Below are positions 1-9,693 of a stretch of 64,000 nucleotides of DNA, piece after piece. The number at the start of each line of letters is the position of its first letter. The stretch's first letter is position 1. The translations under genes and the position numbers were made by a program. Location: positions 1 through 64,000 of the forward strand of contig NZ_FOQV01000004.1 of NCBI RefSeq assembly GCF_900113835.1, given 5' to 3'. This stretch comes from Allobosea sp. OK403. GTDB taxonomy: Bacteria; Pseudomonadota; Alphaproteobacteria; Rhizobiales; Beijerinckiaceae. The notes under the pieces were generated by a model. The model worked only from the letters and a program-made list of their open reading frames with translations. It did no database searches and had not been told where the DNA came from.

Positions 1-321
1 GCGCGCGTGCTCTATCCCGGCCTGCCGCAGCACCCCGGTCACGACATCGCCGCGCGCCAGATGGAAGGCGGCTTCGGCTTCATGCTCTCGGTGCAGGTGA
101 CGGGCGGCGAAGCTGCGGCGATCAAGGCGGCGGCTCATGTCGAGCTCTACAAGCGCGCCACATCGCTCGGCGGCGTCGAGAGCCTGATCGAGCATCGCGC
201 CTCGATCGAGGGCGCGGGCTCGCCTTGCCCCACCGATCTGCTTAGACTCTCGACCGGCATTGAGGATGTCGAGGACCTCTACGCCGACCTCGACCAGGCG
301 CTGAAAGCCGGGCACGCCTGA
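1..321 (+). CDS. Cys/Met metabolism PLP-dependent enzyme, C-terminal part
   Basis: The reading frame is open from the first base, so only the last 106 codons are present. The run TSLGGVESLIEHRAS and the later GSPCPTDLLRLSTGIEDVEDL are characteristic of the small C-terminal domain of the cystathionine gamma-synthase / beta-lyase / O-succinylhomoserine sulfhydrylase family, in which the SLGG..S segment binds the substrate carboxylate. The catalytic lysine lies upstream of the window, so the exact reaction (synthase, lyase or sulfhydrylase) cannot be decided here. The gene ends normally with TGA; a 10-bp-arm hairpin follows about 125 bp later but more likely serves the opposing ompW gene. Confidence 0.85.
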   Translation, partial: ARVLYPGLPQHPGHDIAARQMEGGFGFMLSVQVTGGEAAAIKAAAHVELYKRATSLGGVESLIEHRASIEGAGSPCPTDLLRLSTGIEDVEDLYADLDQALKAGHA

Positions 322-447
322 ACACGACGCCCCGTTCTTGATCGCGGATCTCTGGGAAGGCGTGAGGCGCGGCGGCGTCACGGCCAGCCGGCCGGTCTAT
401 CTCGACGCGACAAGAACCACCCCGCTGGTAGCTGTCTCATCGACATG

Positions 448-477
448 ATTGGCTCCCCTGCGGACAAGGGAGCCAAT
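448..477 (-). terminator. Hairpin at the 3' side of the OmpW gene
   Basis: Perfect inverted repeat with 10-bp arms (448-457 and 468-477) and a 10-base loop, 46 bp beyond the ompW stop codon. There is no T tract on either side, so it may only be a transcript-end stabiliser and not a true intrinsic terminator. Confidence 0.4.
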
Positions 478-523
478 ATCGTCGTGTGAACAGGAGGGGC
501 AGGGATAACTGCCCCCCGCAAAG

Positions 524-1213
524 TCAGAACTTGTAGGTGATGCCGGCGCCGAACAGCCAGGGATCGATCTTGACCTTGCCGGTCACGAGACCGGCATTCA
601 CCTTGACCTTCGGCTCGAGGAAGATCTTCTTCACGTCGAGATTCAGGCCCCAATGCTGGTCCAGCATGATGTCGATGCCGCCCTGCAGGGCGAGGCCGAA
701 CGTGTCTTGCAAGTTGAAGCTGGTGAAGCCGCCTTTGGCCTTCTCATTGAAGAACATGGTGTAGTTCACGCCGACGCCGACATAAGGTTTGAACACGCCG
801 AAATCGGTGAAGTGATACTGCAGCATCAGCGTCGGCGGCAGCAGCCAGGCCGAACCGATGCGAGCCCCCGCAAGCGCACCGGCGCCCTTCACATTATGCG
901 GGGTCACGCCGAGGACCAGTTCGACGGCGATGTTCTTCGTGAAGAAATAGCTGATGTCGAGTTCCGGCACGACCGAAGTCGAGATGCTGACATCCGCTCC
1001 GGGCACCCTGACGCCACCGATGCTGAGCTTTGCGCTTTCCTGGGGCATGACGACGAGAGCCCGGCCGCGGATCATCCAGGGGTTCCACACCGTCATGGTC
1101 GGAGCCAGCGGCGCGCTCTTGGATGAAGGCAGATCGGCGGCTTGAACGCCACAGATCGCGCTAGAGCCAAGCAGGAATGCAGACAGGCAAGTGCGTAACA
1201 CGACAGACTTCAT
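524..1213 (-). CDS. ompW: OmpW family outer membrane beta-barrel protein
   Basis: A 229-residue protein with a signal peptide (MKSVVLRTCLSAFLLGSS...AQA) and alternating hydrophobic strands typical of the eight-stranded OmpW barrel. Recognisable family segments are PELDISYFFTKNIAVEL, the LPPTLMLQYHF strand, FKPYVGVGVNYTMFF, and the terminal GAGITYKF ending in Phe as expected for BAM-dependent insertion. I chose the ATG at 1213 because it gives a compact signal peptide; an in-frame extension to 1270 would put 19 extra residues ahead of it. OmpW is thought to let small hydrophobic molecules cross the outer membrane. In enteric bacteria ompW is under FNR control, and a perfect FNR/FixK-type site lies about 90 bp upstream here. 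Confidence 0.9.
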   Translation of the reverse strand: MKSVVLRTCLSAFLLGSSAICGVQAADLPSSKSAPLAPTMTVWNPWMIRGRALVVMPQESAKLSIGGVRVPGADVSISTSVVPELDISYFFTKNIAVELVLGVTPHNVKGAGALAGARIGSAWLLPPTLMLQYHFTDFGVFKPYVGVGVNYTMFFNEKAKGGFTSFNLQDTFGLALQGGIDIMLDQHWGLNLDVKKIFLEPKVKVNAGLVTGKVKIDPWLFGAGITYKF

Positions 1214-1302
1214 GACGGGCCCCCAAGGCGAGACGGCCCGCGATCGCAAGGAGTTCGTCGCCAGGCACATGACCCATCAGCGCCAAATCGCTCCCGCGGG
1301 AA

Positions 1303-1316
1303 TTGATCCGGATCAA
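1303..1316. promoter_or_regulatory. FNR/FixK-type binding site upstream of ompW
   Basis: TTGATCCGGATCAA is a perfect match to the FNR/FixK consensus TTGAT-N4-ATCAA and is fully palindromic. It is centred about 96 bp before the ompW start codon and about 160 bp before the divergent exported aminotransferase, so it could serve either gene; ompW is the better candidate from what is known in other proteobacteria. Confidence 0.7.
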
Positions 1317-1470
1317 AATCGAGCCGCGCCCACAGCCGATGGAATCTCGCTGTTGCATGTTGGGCACACATCCATGGGGCGGCGAGGTCCGCGCCGGGAC
1401 CTCGGAGCACCGTCACAGGCCTGAAACAGGGCAGCGCTAGCCCAGCCCGACCATCGCAAGGAGATCGACC

Positions 1471-2766
1471 ATGTCGGGCCAGAAGCTTGAAACCAGCCGC
1501 CGCGCACTCTTGCTGGGCCTGGGGGCCGCAGCACTGGCCCTGCCGGCTGCCGCTCGTAACCTGCCTGCCCTGCCGACAGTGAAACTCGGCAGCGACGCCG
1601 GCTACTGGGGCGCGGTACGCGACCTCTACAGCGTCACCCCCGACATGGTGAATCTCGAGAACGGCTATTGGGGCATCATGGCCGAGCCGGTGAAGGCCGA
1701 GTACAAGCGCCTGATCGACTTCGTGAATTTCGAGAACACGGTCTATGCCCGCACCAGGATCGGGCAGGATCTCGACGATGTCCGCGCACCGCTGGCCGCC
1801 TTCCTCGGCCTGGCCAGGGAAGAGATCGCGCTGACGCGCGGCGCGACCGAGGCGCTGCAGGCGCTGATCTCGGGCTACAACAAGCTGAAACCCGGCGACA
1901 CCGTGCTCTATGCCGATCTCGACTATGATTCGATGCAATACGCCATGAACTGGCTGAAGGACCGGCGCGGGGTCGCGGTCGCCAAATTCGACATCCCCGA
2001 GCCCGCCACCCGTCAGGCCGTGCTCGACGCTTATGACGCCGCGCTGAAAGCCAACCCGAAGACCAGGCTGCTTCTCCTGACCCATATCAGCCACCGCACC
2101 GGGCTGATGATGCCAGTCAAGGAACTCGCCGCCATGGCCAAGGCGCGCGGCGTCGACGTTATCCTCGATGCCGCCCATAGCTGGGGCCAGATCGACTTCC
2201 AGGCCAAGGATCTCGGCATCGATTTCATCGGCTTCAACCTGCATAAATGGATCGGCGCGCCGCTCGGTGTCGGCATGCTCTATATCGCCCGCGAGCGGCT
2301 GGCCGATATCGATCCCTATATGGCCGATGAGGATTTCAAGGCCGACGATGTCCGCTCGCGCATCCACACCGGCACGCCGAACTTCGCCGCCCAGCTCACC
2401 GTCCCGACCGCGCTGGCCTTGCATCGCGAGATCGGCCCGCAGGCCAAGGAGGCGCGCTATCGCCACCTGCGCAATTACTGGGTCGACAAGGCGCGCGAGC
2501 TGAAGGGTGTCGAGATCCAGACGCCCGACGATTCCACCATGGTTGCCGGCATCACCTCCTTCGCGCTGACCGGCAAGCGCTCGCCGGCCGAGACGAACGC
2601 GATCGTCGCGGCGCTGCGCGACCAGCACAAGGTGATGACGGTGCGGCGCGGCGGCGTCGCCAAGGGCAACACCATCCGGATCTCACCGGCGCCCTACATC
2701 ATGGAAGCCGATCTCGACCGCTTCATTGCGGCGCTGGCGGTGGTCTCGGGCAATCGCGCGGGGTGA
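1471..2766 (+). CDS. Exported aminotransferase class V-fold PLP enzyme
   Basis: A 431-residue fold-type I PLP enzyme resembling isopenicillin N epimerase-like and cysteine desulfurase-like proteins. The N terminus (SRRALLLGLGAAALALPAAA) is a twin-arginine-type signal, so the enzyme is probably folded with its cofactor in the cytoplasm and exported. Visible family features are the GATEAL cofactor loop near residue 126, DAAHSWGQ near 235 (the PLP-pyridine aspartate region) and NLHKWIGAPLG near 255, whose lysine should form the Schiff base. The substrate is unknown. It stands alone between ompW and prfC. The last 13 codons and the stop region are copied once more downstream as part of a 196-bp tandem repeat. 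Confidence 0.85.
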   Translation: MSGQKLETSRRALLLGLGAAALALPAAARNLPALPTVKLGSDAGYWGAVRDLYSVTPDMVNLENGYWGIMAEPVKAEYKRLIDFVNFENTVYARTRIGQDLDDVRAPLAAFLGLAREEIALTRGATEALQALISGYNKLKPGDTVLYADLDYDSMQYAMNWLKDRRGVAVAKFDIPEPATRQAVLDAYDAALKANPKTRLLLLTHISHRTGLMMPVKELAAMAKARGVDVILDAAHSWGQIDFQAKDLGIDFIGFNLHKWIGAPLGVGMLYIARERLADIDPYMADEDFKADDVRSRIHTGTPNFAAQLTVPTALALHREIGPQAKEARYRHLRNYWVDKARELKGVEIQTPDDSTMVAGITSFALTGKRSPAETNAIVAALRDQHKVMTVRRGGVAKGNTIRISPAPYIMEADLDRFIAALAVVSGNRAG

Positions 2767-3119
2767 GCTTGAAAAGCCGCCAACCTCAGAGATCGTTCGA
2801 GGATTCGCTGGCGTGAGTCGGCTGACGTGACCGTCGAGAACCGGAGCGGAGCGTATATCGGTACGTGAACCCCGGAAGCGCAGACGGTCGCGTCAGGCGG
2901 CCTCGCCGGTAGAATTCACGAGCGCCGCGCTGGCGGTGGTCTCGGGCAACCGGGCGGGATGATCTTGAAAAGCCGCCAACCTCAGAGATCGTTCGAGAAT
3001 TCGCTGGCGTGAGTCGGCTGACGTGATCGTCGAGAACCGGAGCGGAGCGTACATTGGTACGTGAGCACCGGAAGCGCAGACGATCGCGTCAGGCGGCCTC
3101 GCCAGTAGAATTCACGAGG
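2728..3119. repeat. 196-bp tandem duplication with conserved hairpins
   Basis: Two head-to-tail copies (about 2728-2923 and 2924-3119) at an exact offset of 196 bp. Unit 1 starts inside the 3' end of the aminotransferase gene, so unit 2 carries an orphan copy of its last codons and stop. Each unit contains a stem pairing CTGACGTGAYCGTC with GACGRTCGCGTCAG (arms near 2820/2884 and 3017/3080), around a small inner hairpin of the form CGTA..TACG. The two units differ at scattered positions, yet the stem differences are paired (C:G in one, T:A in the other). This 357-bp gap holds no other gene. Confidence 0.85.
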
Positions 3120-3124
3120 GATCT

Positions 3125-4744
3125 CTACGCCTTCGCCACCTTCTGATAGTCCTTCACATCGGAAAAGCTCACCTCCGGCGCGCGTTCGGCGTCGTATTTC
3201 AAGGTGAACTGGCTGGACGCCATGAAGACCGGGTCGCCGTCGAGATCGTCGGCCATCGAGGACGGCTTCAGCGAGACGAATTTCTGCAGCGCCGCCTTGT
3301 CGTCGGACGAGACCCAGCGCGCGATCGAGAACTGGCAAGGCTCGAAATCGACCGGCAGCGAATATTCGACGTCCATGCGCTCCTTGAGCACGTCGAGCTG
3401 CAATGCGCCGACCACGCCGACGATCGCCGGCGCGCCATCATGCGGCAGGAAGAGCTGGACGACGCCTTCTTCGGCCATCTGCTGAAGCGCCTCGCGCAGC
3501 TTCTTGGCCTTCATCGCGTCCTTCAGCTTGACGCGACGCAGGATTTCCGGAGCGAAGCTCGGCACGCCCTTGAAGACGACGTCCTCGCCCTCTGTCAGCG
3601 TATCGCCGATGCGCAAGGTGCCGTGGTTGGGCAGGCCGACGATGTCGCCCGCATAGGCCTCCTCCGCGATCGAGCGGTCGCGGGCGAAGAAGAATTGCGG
3701 TGCGTTCAGCGGCATCGGCTTGCCGGTGCGCACCAGCTTCGCCTTCATGCCGCGCGAGAGCTTGCCCGAGCAGACGCGCATGAAGGCGATGCGGTCGCGG
3801 TGGTTGGGGTCCATGTTCGCTTGGATCTTGAAGACGAAGCCGGTCATCTTCGGCTCGTCCGCCTCGATCGCGCGCTTGTCGGCGATCTGCGCGCGCGGGC
3901 TCGGCGCATAGGCTCCGAGTGCATCGATCAGATCGCGCACGCCGTAATCGCGCAGCGCCGCGCCGAAATAGACCGGTGTGAGATGGCCCTCGCGGAACGA
4001 CTCCAGATCGAACGGCTTGAGCCCCTCTGCAGCGAGGAAGACCTCTTCGCGCCAGGTCTCGGCCGCGCCGTTGGGCAGCAAGGTATCGAAAAGCGGATCG
4101 TCAGGCCCCGAGACCGCCAGGTCCTGTGTGGTCTCGTCGCCCTTCTGGTTGCGGCGGAAGGTATTGGCCTTGAGATCATAGGTGCCGACGAATTCGCGCC
4201 CGCGCCCGACGGGCCAGGTCATCGGCGCGACATCGAGCGCCAAAGTGGTCTCGATCTCGGCGATCAGGTCGAACAGGTCGCGGGTCTCGCGGTCGACCTT
4301 GTTGATGAAGGTAACGATCGGAATGTCGCGCAACCGGCAGACCTCGAACAGCTTCTTGGTGCGCGCCTCGATGCCCTTGGCCGCGTCGATCACCATCACG
4401 GCGGAATCGACCGCGGTCAGGGTGCGGTAGGTGTCCTCGGAGAAGTCCTCGTGGCCCGGCGTGTCCAGCAGGTTGAAGACATGCCCGCCATATTCGAACG
4501 TCATCACCGAGGTCACGACCGAAATGCCGCGCTGGCGCTCGATCTTCATCCAGTCGGAGGAGGTCTGACGGCGGCCGGCCTTGGCGCGCACCTCGCCGGC
4601 GAGCTGGATCGCACCACCGAAATAGAGCAGCTTTTCGGTCAGCGTGGTCTTGCCCGCGTCCGGATGCGAGATGATGGCGAAGGTGCGCCGGCGCGCATGA
4701 GGGGCGGTCGTCGCGGCCGCCTCGATGGTCTGAATGTCGGTCAT
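3125..4744 (-). CDS. prfC: Peptide chain release factor 3
   Basis: A 539-residue translational GTPase that recycles RF1/RF2 from the ribosome after peptide release. GTPase motifs are complete: G1 SHPDAGKTTLTEKLL near residue 25, switch regions with QRGISVTTSV-like QRGISVVTSVMTF, G3 DTPGHEDFSEDTYR and G4 NKVDRE. The later GAAL(R)DYGV and LQLDVLKERMDVEYS segments are typical of RF3 and separate it from EF-G. I place the start at the ATG at 4744 (MTDIQTIE...); the longer frame adds 12 poorly conserved residues. It is a single gene that ends right after the tandem structured repeat. Confidence 0.96.
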   Translation of the reverse strand: MTDIQTIEAAATTAPHARRRTFAIISHPDAGKTTLTEKLLYFGGAIQLAGEVRAKAGRRQTSSDWMKIERQRGISVVTSVMTFEYGGHVFNLLDTPGHEDFSEDTYRTLTAVDSAVMVIDAAKGIEARTKKLFEVCRLRDIPIVTFINKVDRETRDLFDLIAEIETTLALDVAPMTWPVGRGREFVGTYDLKANTFRRNQKGDETTQDLAVSGPDDPLFDTLLPNGAAETWREEVFLAAEGLKPFDLESFREGHLTPVYFGAALRDYGVRDLIDALGAYAPSPRAQIADKRAIEADEPKMTGFVFKIQANMDPNHRDRIAFMRVCSGKLSRGMKAKLVRTGKPMPLNAPQFFFARDRSIAEEAYAGDIVGLPNHGTLRIGDTLTEGEDVVFKGVPSFAPEILRRVKLKDAMKAKKLREALQQMAEEGVVQLFLPHDGAPAIVGVVGALQLDVLKERMDVEYSLPVDFEPCQFSIARWVSSDDKAALQKFVSLKPSSMADDLDGDPVFMASSQFTLKYDAERAPEVSFSDVKDYQKVAKA

Positions 4745-4816
4745 GGCCGTGTGAGAACAGGATGAGGCCCGGGAAGTCAATCAGCCCGTCCCAAAGCGGC
4801 CGGCAATTACCTCGGC

Positions 4817-4977
4817 TTAGAGCCTCTAACAAAAACCTGGAGGGGCCTCGACGTCGGCAAGTCAGCCGTTCCGCCAGAAGCGGTGCGAAGCCGATACCAC
4901 TGGCATCGGCAAGCGACGCGACGCCGCGCATGACCGAATTCCCGGCGCCGAAGGTGGGTTTTGTTAGAGGCTCTTAA
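4817..4977. repeat. MITE-like element with 17-bp inverted ends
   Basis: The 310-bp gap between prfC and the chemotaxis receptor gene contains inverted arms: AGAGCCTCTAACAAAA at 4820-4835 and its complement at 4960-4975, one mismatch apart when extended. The roughly 160-bp element holds no ORF. It resembles a small non-autonomous insertion, but I see no obvious target duplication. Confidence 0.5.
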
Positions 4978-5054
4978 TCATTCCTCGCCACTATGCGGGG
5001 CTCCCGGGTCAGGCTTTGCGCACCGGCCCGGCGAACGGGAGACAGCGCCTATGG

Positions 5055-6737
5055 ATGGTCGCCTTGCGCAAGATCGCCAACCAGATTTTCGCAAGCGTGG
5101 CCTTGCTGGCGCTGGCGGCTGCGCTCACCATCTTCATCGGCGTCCAGACGCTCAGCCGCTATGCCGCGATGACGGACGAGATGCAGGCGGCCTCGCGCAG
5201 GGTCCTGATGGCCGAACGCATGAACGGTCTCGTCAATGCCGTCGTCATGGAAACGCGCGGCATGATCATGAGCCGCGACACGCAGGACGCCGAGCAATTC
5301 GCTCAGCCCCTGATGGCCGAGCTCGCCGATATCCGCCGACTGCTCGCGGATTGGCGCCAGCACGTCAAACCCGATGACGAGGCGGCGTTCCGCGAGGTCG
5401 CGGTCCAGGTCGAGGCCTTCGCCCTCCTCCGTGAGGAAGCCGTGCGCCAGGGACGCCTATCCGGTCCGGCTGCAGTCAACGAGCTCACCAACAACGAAAG
5501 CAACCGGGCCAATCGACTGGCCTTGAACGCAGCTCTCAAGCGCCTCGCGGCGCTCAGCGGCGCCGACAGCGCCGCAATCGACAGCAAGCTCAGCGAGCTC
5601 CAGAAGAGCAGCATCCGCACGCAGATCCTGATCGGTACGCTCGTCATCTCGCTTGGCCTTGCCCTCACTCTCATCGTCGTGCGCTGGCGGGTGGCAAAAC
5701 CGCTGCGCCTCCTCGCCAAGACGATGCAGCGCCTGGCCTTTTCCGAACCCGTCGACGCCATTCCCTCGACCTCTCGGCAGGACGAGATCGGCAGCATGGC
5801 GCGCGCCGTCGTCGTGTTTCGCGACAACGCCCGGGCGCGAGATTCGCTCGAAGCCGATGCGCGCACCTCCGAGGCCGCCAGGGCGGGTCGGCAGGCCAGG
5901 CGCGAGCAATTGATCGCCGATTTCGACGTCAGGATCGAGGCCGTGCTCGACACGGTGCGCGCCAGCTCCCGCGAGATGGAGGCAACCGCGCGCACGCTCT
6001 CGGCCATCGCCACGGACGCAACCGCACAGGCCGGCGGCGCGCGCAGCGCCTCGCTCGATGCTTCCGACAGCGTCCGCGCCGTCGCCGCGGCCTCAGAGGA
6101 GCTCTCGGCCTCGATCGCGGAAATCGCCGAGCGCGTCGACAAGGCCAACAGCGTTGTCACCAATGCGGCGCAGGACGCTGAGGCAGCGAGTACCAATGTC
6201 GCCAATCTGGCACAGGCAGCGAGCAATATCGCCAAGGTGATCGGGCTGATCCGCGACATCGCCGCCCAGACCAATCTGCTCGCACTCAACGCCACCATCG
6301 AGGCCGCCCGCGCCGGCGAAGCGGGACGCGGCTTCAGCGTCGTGGCCGGAGAGGTCAAGTTGCTGGCGAGCCGGACCGCGCAGGCGACCGACGAGATCGC
6401 TGCACAGATCGGCGCCTTCGAGCGCGAGACGCAGGACGCCGTCATCAGCATCGAGACGATCGCGGCCGTCATGAGCGAGGTTGCGCAGCATACCGTCGCC
6501 ATCGCCGGTGCCACCATCCAGCAGCGGATCGCGACCTCCGAGATCGCCGGCAGCGCCCAGGCAACGGCCGGCAGCACGGCCAACGTCGCCAACCAGATGG
6601 AGCAGGTCACAGCGGCGTCCGAATCGGCGACGGCTTCGGCGAGCCAGGTCCTGGCCACCGCCGAGAAACTGGCGCGCGAGGCGCAGGATCTGCGCGGCGC
6701 AGTCGAGACCTTCTTCAGGGATGTGCGCGCGGCCTGA
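5055..6737 (+). CDS. Methyl-accepting chemotaxis protein
   Basis: A 560-residue receptor. Membrane segments are near residues 8-30 ([20 protein letters not shown]) and 190-212 ([19 protein letters not shown]). They flank a helical periplasmic sensor of about 155 residues resembling the four-helix-bundle type. A HAMP domain follows ([16 protein letters not shown]), then a long coiled-coil signalling domain whose hairpin tip [29 protein letters not shown] near residue 400 contacts CheA/CheW. Start: ATG at 5055, with GGGAGA about 12 bases upstream; a TTG at 5016 is possible but gives a non-hydrophobic extension. No other chemotaxis genes are nearby, so the ligand is unknown. Confidence 0.93.
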   Translation: MVALRKIANQIFASVALLALAAALTIFIGVQTLSRYAAMTDEMQAASRRVLMAERMNGLVNAVVMETRGMIMSRDTQDAEQFAQPLMAELADIRRLLADWRQHVKPDDEAAFREVAVQVEAFALLREEAVRQGRLSGPAAVNELTNNESNRANRLALNAALKRLAALSGADSAAIDSKLSELQKSSIRTQILIGTLVISLGLALTLIVVRWRVAKPLRLLAKTMQRLAFSEPVDAIPSTSRQDEIGSMARAVVVFRDNARARDSLEADARTSEAARAGRQARREQLIADFDVRIEAVLDTVRASSREMEATARTLSAIATDATAQAGGARSASLDASDSVRAVAAASEELSASIAEIAERVDKANSVVTNAAQDAEAASTNVANLAQAASNIAKVIGLIRDIAAQTNLLALNATIEAARAGEAGRGFSVVAGEVKLLASRTAQATDEIAAQIGAFERETQDAVISIETIAAVMSEVAQHTVAIAGATIQQRIATSEIAGSAQATAGSTANVANQMEQVTAASESATASASQVLATAEKLAREAQDLRGAVETFFRDVRAA

Positions 6738-6753
6738 TCGGCGGGCCGCCCCA

Positions 6754-6917
6754 AGAGCATTGCGCGAAAAAGTGGTTGCCGGTTTTTCGCAGGAGCAATG
6801 CTCTCAACTCTTGGAATCGATCACGTTTCTCGCCTTCGGACGTTTCCGTCCGAAGGCGACGCGATCGAGAGCATTGCGCGAGAAAGTGGGAGCCGGTTTT
6901 CGGGACAAGCCGATGCA
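6754..6917. repeat. Mosaic palindromic repeat (AGCATTGCGCG type, double)
   Basis: Contains the module AGAGCATTGCGCGAAAAAGTGG, the CACG/TTCGGACG hairpin, and a second partial copy ending in CCGGTTTTCGGGACAAGCCG. The same modules recur at 9518, 38059, 51609 and elsewhere. Confidence 0.8.
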
Positions 6918-6926
6918 GAATCACAG

Positions 6927-6972
6927 CCCCACAGCATCAGGCCGACGGGATATTCGGCCTGATGCTGTGGGG
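6927..6972. terminator. Strong hairpin between convergent genes
   Basis: Perfect 19-bp arms (6927-6945 and 6954-6972) with an 8-base loop lie between the chemotaxis receptor gene and the convergent ABC permease gene. It is placed to end both transcripts, though no long T tract follows. The flanking bases GGGACAAGCCGA also occur at 19228, so it may be a module of the repeat family. Confidence 0.5.
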
Positions 6973-6976
6973 GGCT

Positions 6977-7752
6977 TCAGTTCTTCAGGCGATAGCCGGT
7001 GCGGAAGATCCAGCCGACGACGGCGATGCAGGCCGCGAGGAAGACCAGCGTCATCCCCAGGCTGACTCCAAGGCCGACATCGGCGACGCCGTAGAAACTC
7101 CAGCGGAAGCCGCTGATCAGGTAGACGACCGGATTGAACAGCGCGACCGTGCGCCAGAAGCCCGGCAGCATGTCGATCGAATAGAACGAGCCGCCGAGGA
7201 AGGTCAGCGGCGTCACGATCAGAAGCGGCACCACCTGCAAGCGTTCGAAACCGTCGGCCCAGATGCCGATGATGAAGCCGAACAGGCTGAAGGTGGTCGC
7301 GGTCAGCGCCAGGAAGAGCAGCATGAAGAGCGGATGCTCGATCCTGATCTCGGGCACGAAGAAGGAGGCCGTCAGCAGGATGATCAGCCCGAGCAGGATC
7401 GACTTCGTCGCGGCTGCTCCGACATAAGCCATTACGGCTTCCCACCAGGCGACCGGGGCCGAGAGCAGTTCGTAGATCGTGCCGGTGAATTTCGGGAAAT
7501 AGATCGCGAAAGAGGCATTGGCGATGCTCTGCGTCAGCAGCGAGAGCATGATCAGCCCGGGCACGATGAAGGCGCCGTAAGGCACGCCGCCGATCACCGG
7601 CATATGCGAGCCGATCGCTCCGCCGAAGACGATGAAATAGAGCGAGGTCGAGATCACCGGCGAGACGATACTCTGCAGCGGCGTGCGCCAGGTCCGCGCC
7701 ATCTCGAACAGATAGATCGCGCGGATGGCGTGCCAGTTGACGATTGCCGCGG

Positions 7753-7756
<4 letters not shown>
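6977..7756 (-). CDS. ABC-2 type transporter permease
   Basis: A 259-residue membrane protein with about six hydrophobic segments. It has the ABC-2 layout: an N-terminal amphipathic stretch ([33 protein letters not shown]), the [15 protein letters not shown] segment, and the conserved [16 protein letters not shown] re-entrant loop near residue 190. This closely resembles the YadH-type permeases. It overlaps the upstream ATPase gene by four bases (ATGA), indicating translational coupling and a shared exporter. The substrate cannot be inferred from sequence. Confidence 0.92.
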
Positions 7757-8688
<932 letters not shown>

Positions 8689-8840
8689 ATAGGCGAGATC
8701 ACCTCATGTTGCGATGCTGCGGGCATGCGCGCCGCGCGCAACCGGGAAAGCATCTACGCCTGACAGGCTCTGTCAGGAGCCCGACATGGCAATGGCCGGA
8801 GCGAGGCCCGGCCATTGCAAATGTGAAGCGGCTTTCCGCT

Positions 8841-8915
8841 TCAGCGCATGAAGAACCAGAGCAGGATGATCAGCGGAATCGGCACCCCAAGCAGCCACAA
8901 GACAATCGAACGCAT
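8841..8915 (-). CDS. 24-residue hydrophobic peptide
   Basis: A short frame encoding MRSIVLWLLGVPIPLIILLW followed by FFMR. It is essentially one transmembrane helix with a central GVPIP kink and basic residues at both ends. A GAGG Shine-Dalgarno motif lies 7-8 bases before the ATG. Codon choice and a compact RBS argue that it is translated. I do not know a function; single-helix peptides of this kind often modulate membrane complexes. It sits alone between the ABC exporter operon and the next minus-strand gene. Confidence 0.55.
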   Translation of the reverse strand: MRSIVLWLLGVPIPLIILLWFFMR

Positions 8916-9002
8916 TGAAAAACCTCACTCGAACAAACCATGCTGGGGCAACGCCCCCATGGCGCGAAAGGTTCCTCAATCCCAGGAAGCCGGAAGGGCG
9001 CG

Positions 9003-9500
9003 CTATTTGAAGCTGATGCCCTCGATCAGCTTGGACATGGCGGCGTCATGGGTCTTGTCGCCTTCCGGCGAGGCCCAATAGGTCATCAGGATGATCTTGC
9101 CGCTCGCCACATTCGGATTGATCGCGACGTAGCGGATGATCGAGGGGCCGTCCTTGTTGGTTGCGGCAAGTTCGGTGAAGGACCAGGCCCGGCCGTTGAT
9201 CTCGGATTTCTTCGTCGCGGACGCGCCGGTGACCGTGACGCCCTCCTTCTGGAAATAGCGGTCATGTTCCTTCTGAACGCTGTCCATCTCGCCGGGTGCG
9301 ATCAGCTCGAACCAGAGATAGACCTCCTCATCGGGCGTCTTGATCTCGAGCCCGCGCGCGATCTTCTTGCCCGACCATTCCTCGGGGATCGTCACGGTCG
9401 CAACGGGGTCGGCCGCGGTGAGGGTGAGCGGACCCGCCAGGGCCGGCATGGTGGCCATCACAGCGGCAACGGTGAAAGCCCGGATCATGTTTGGCAGCAT
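9003..9500 (-). CDS. Secreted protein of unknown function
   Basis: A 165-residue protein with a signal peptide (MIRAFTVAAVMATMPALAGP) and a compact domain rich in beta strands, containing IPEEWSGKKIARGLEIKTPDEE and YFQKEGVTV. I do not recognise a named family. The start at 9500 is favoured by GGGGAGA seven bases upstream; the ATG at 9488 would give a tighter signal peptide. Immediately upstream is a perfect palindromic repeat, which may have replaced or now forms part of its leader. It is likely periplasmic. Confidence 0.75.
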   Translation of the reverse strand: MLPNMIRAFTVAAVMATMPALAGPLTLTAADPVATVTIPEEWSGKKIARGLEIKTPDEEVYLWFELIAPGEMDSVQKEHDRYFQKEGVTVTGASATKKSEINGRAWSFTELAATNKDGPSIIRYVAINPNVASGKIILMTYWASPEGDKTHDAAMSKLIEGISFK

Positions 9501-9517
9501 CACTATCTCCCCAGCGC

Positions 9518-9593
9518 CTAGATCACGTCGCATTCGGACGGAATCGTCCGAATGCGACGTGATCGATTCTAAAAGTCTAGAGCATTGCTCTAG
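9518..9593. repeat. CTAG-bounded palindromic repeat
   Basis: Perfect 20-bp arms (9521-9540 and 9545-9564) around the loop GAAT, followed by the AGAGCATTGCTCT remnant of the other module. CTAG occurs at both ends (9518-9521 and 9590-9593) and at 9577. Confidence 0.8.
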
Positions 9594-9693
9594 AGCCGGC
9601 AGATCTCGGCAGGCGGAAACCGGCAAGCCCTCCAGGCTCGGCCACGGCACGTTGCCCTTGGGGCAGGAGGCTGGCAATCGGGTTCGCGCGGTT

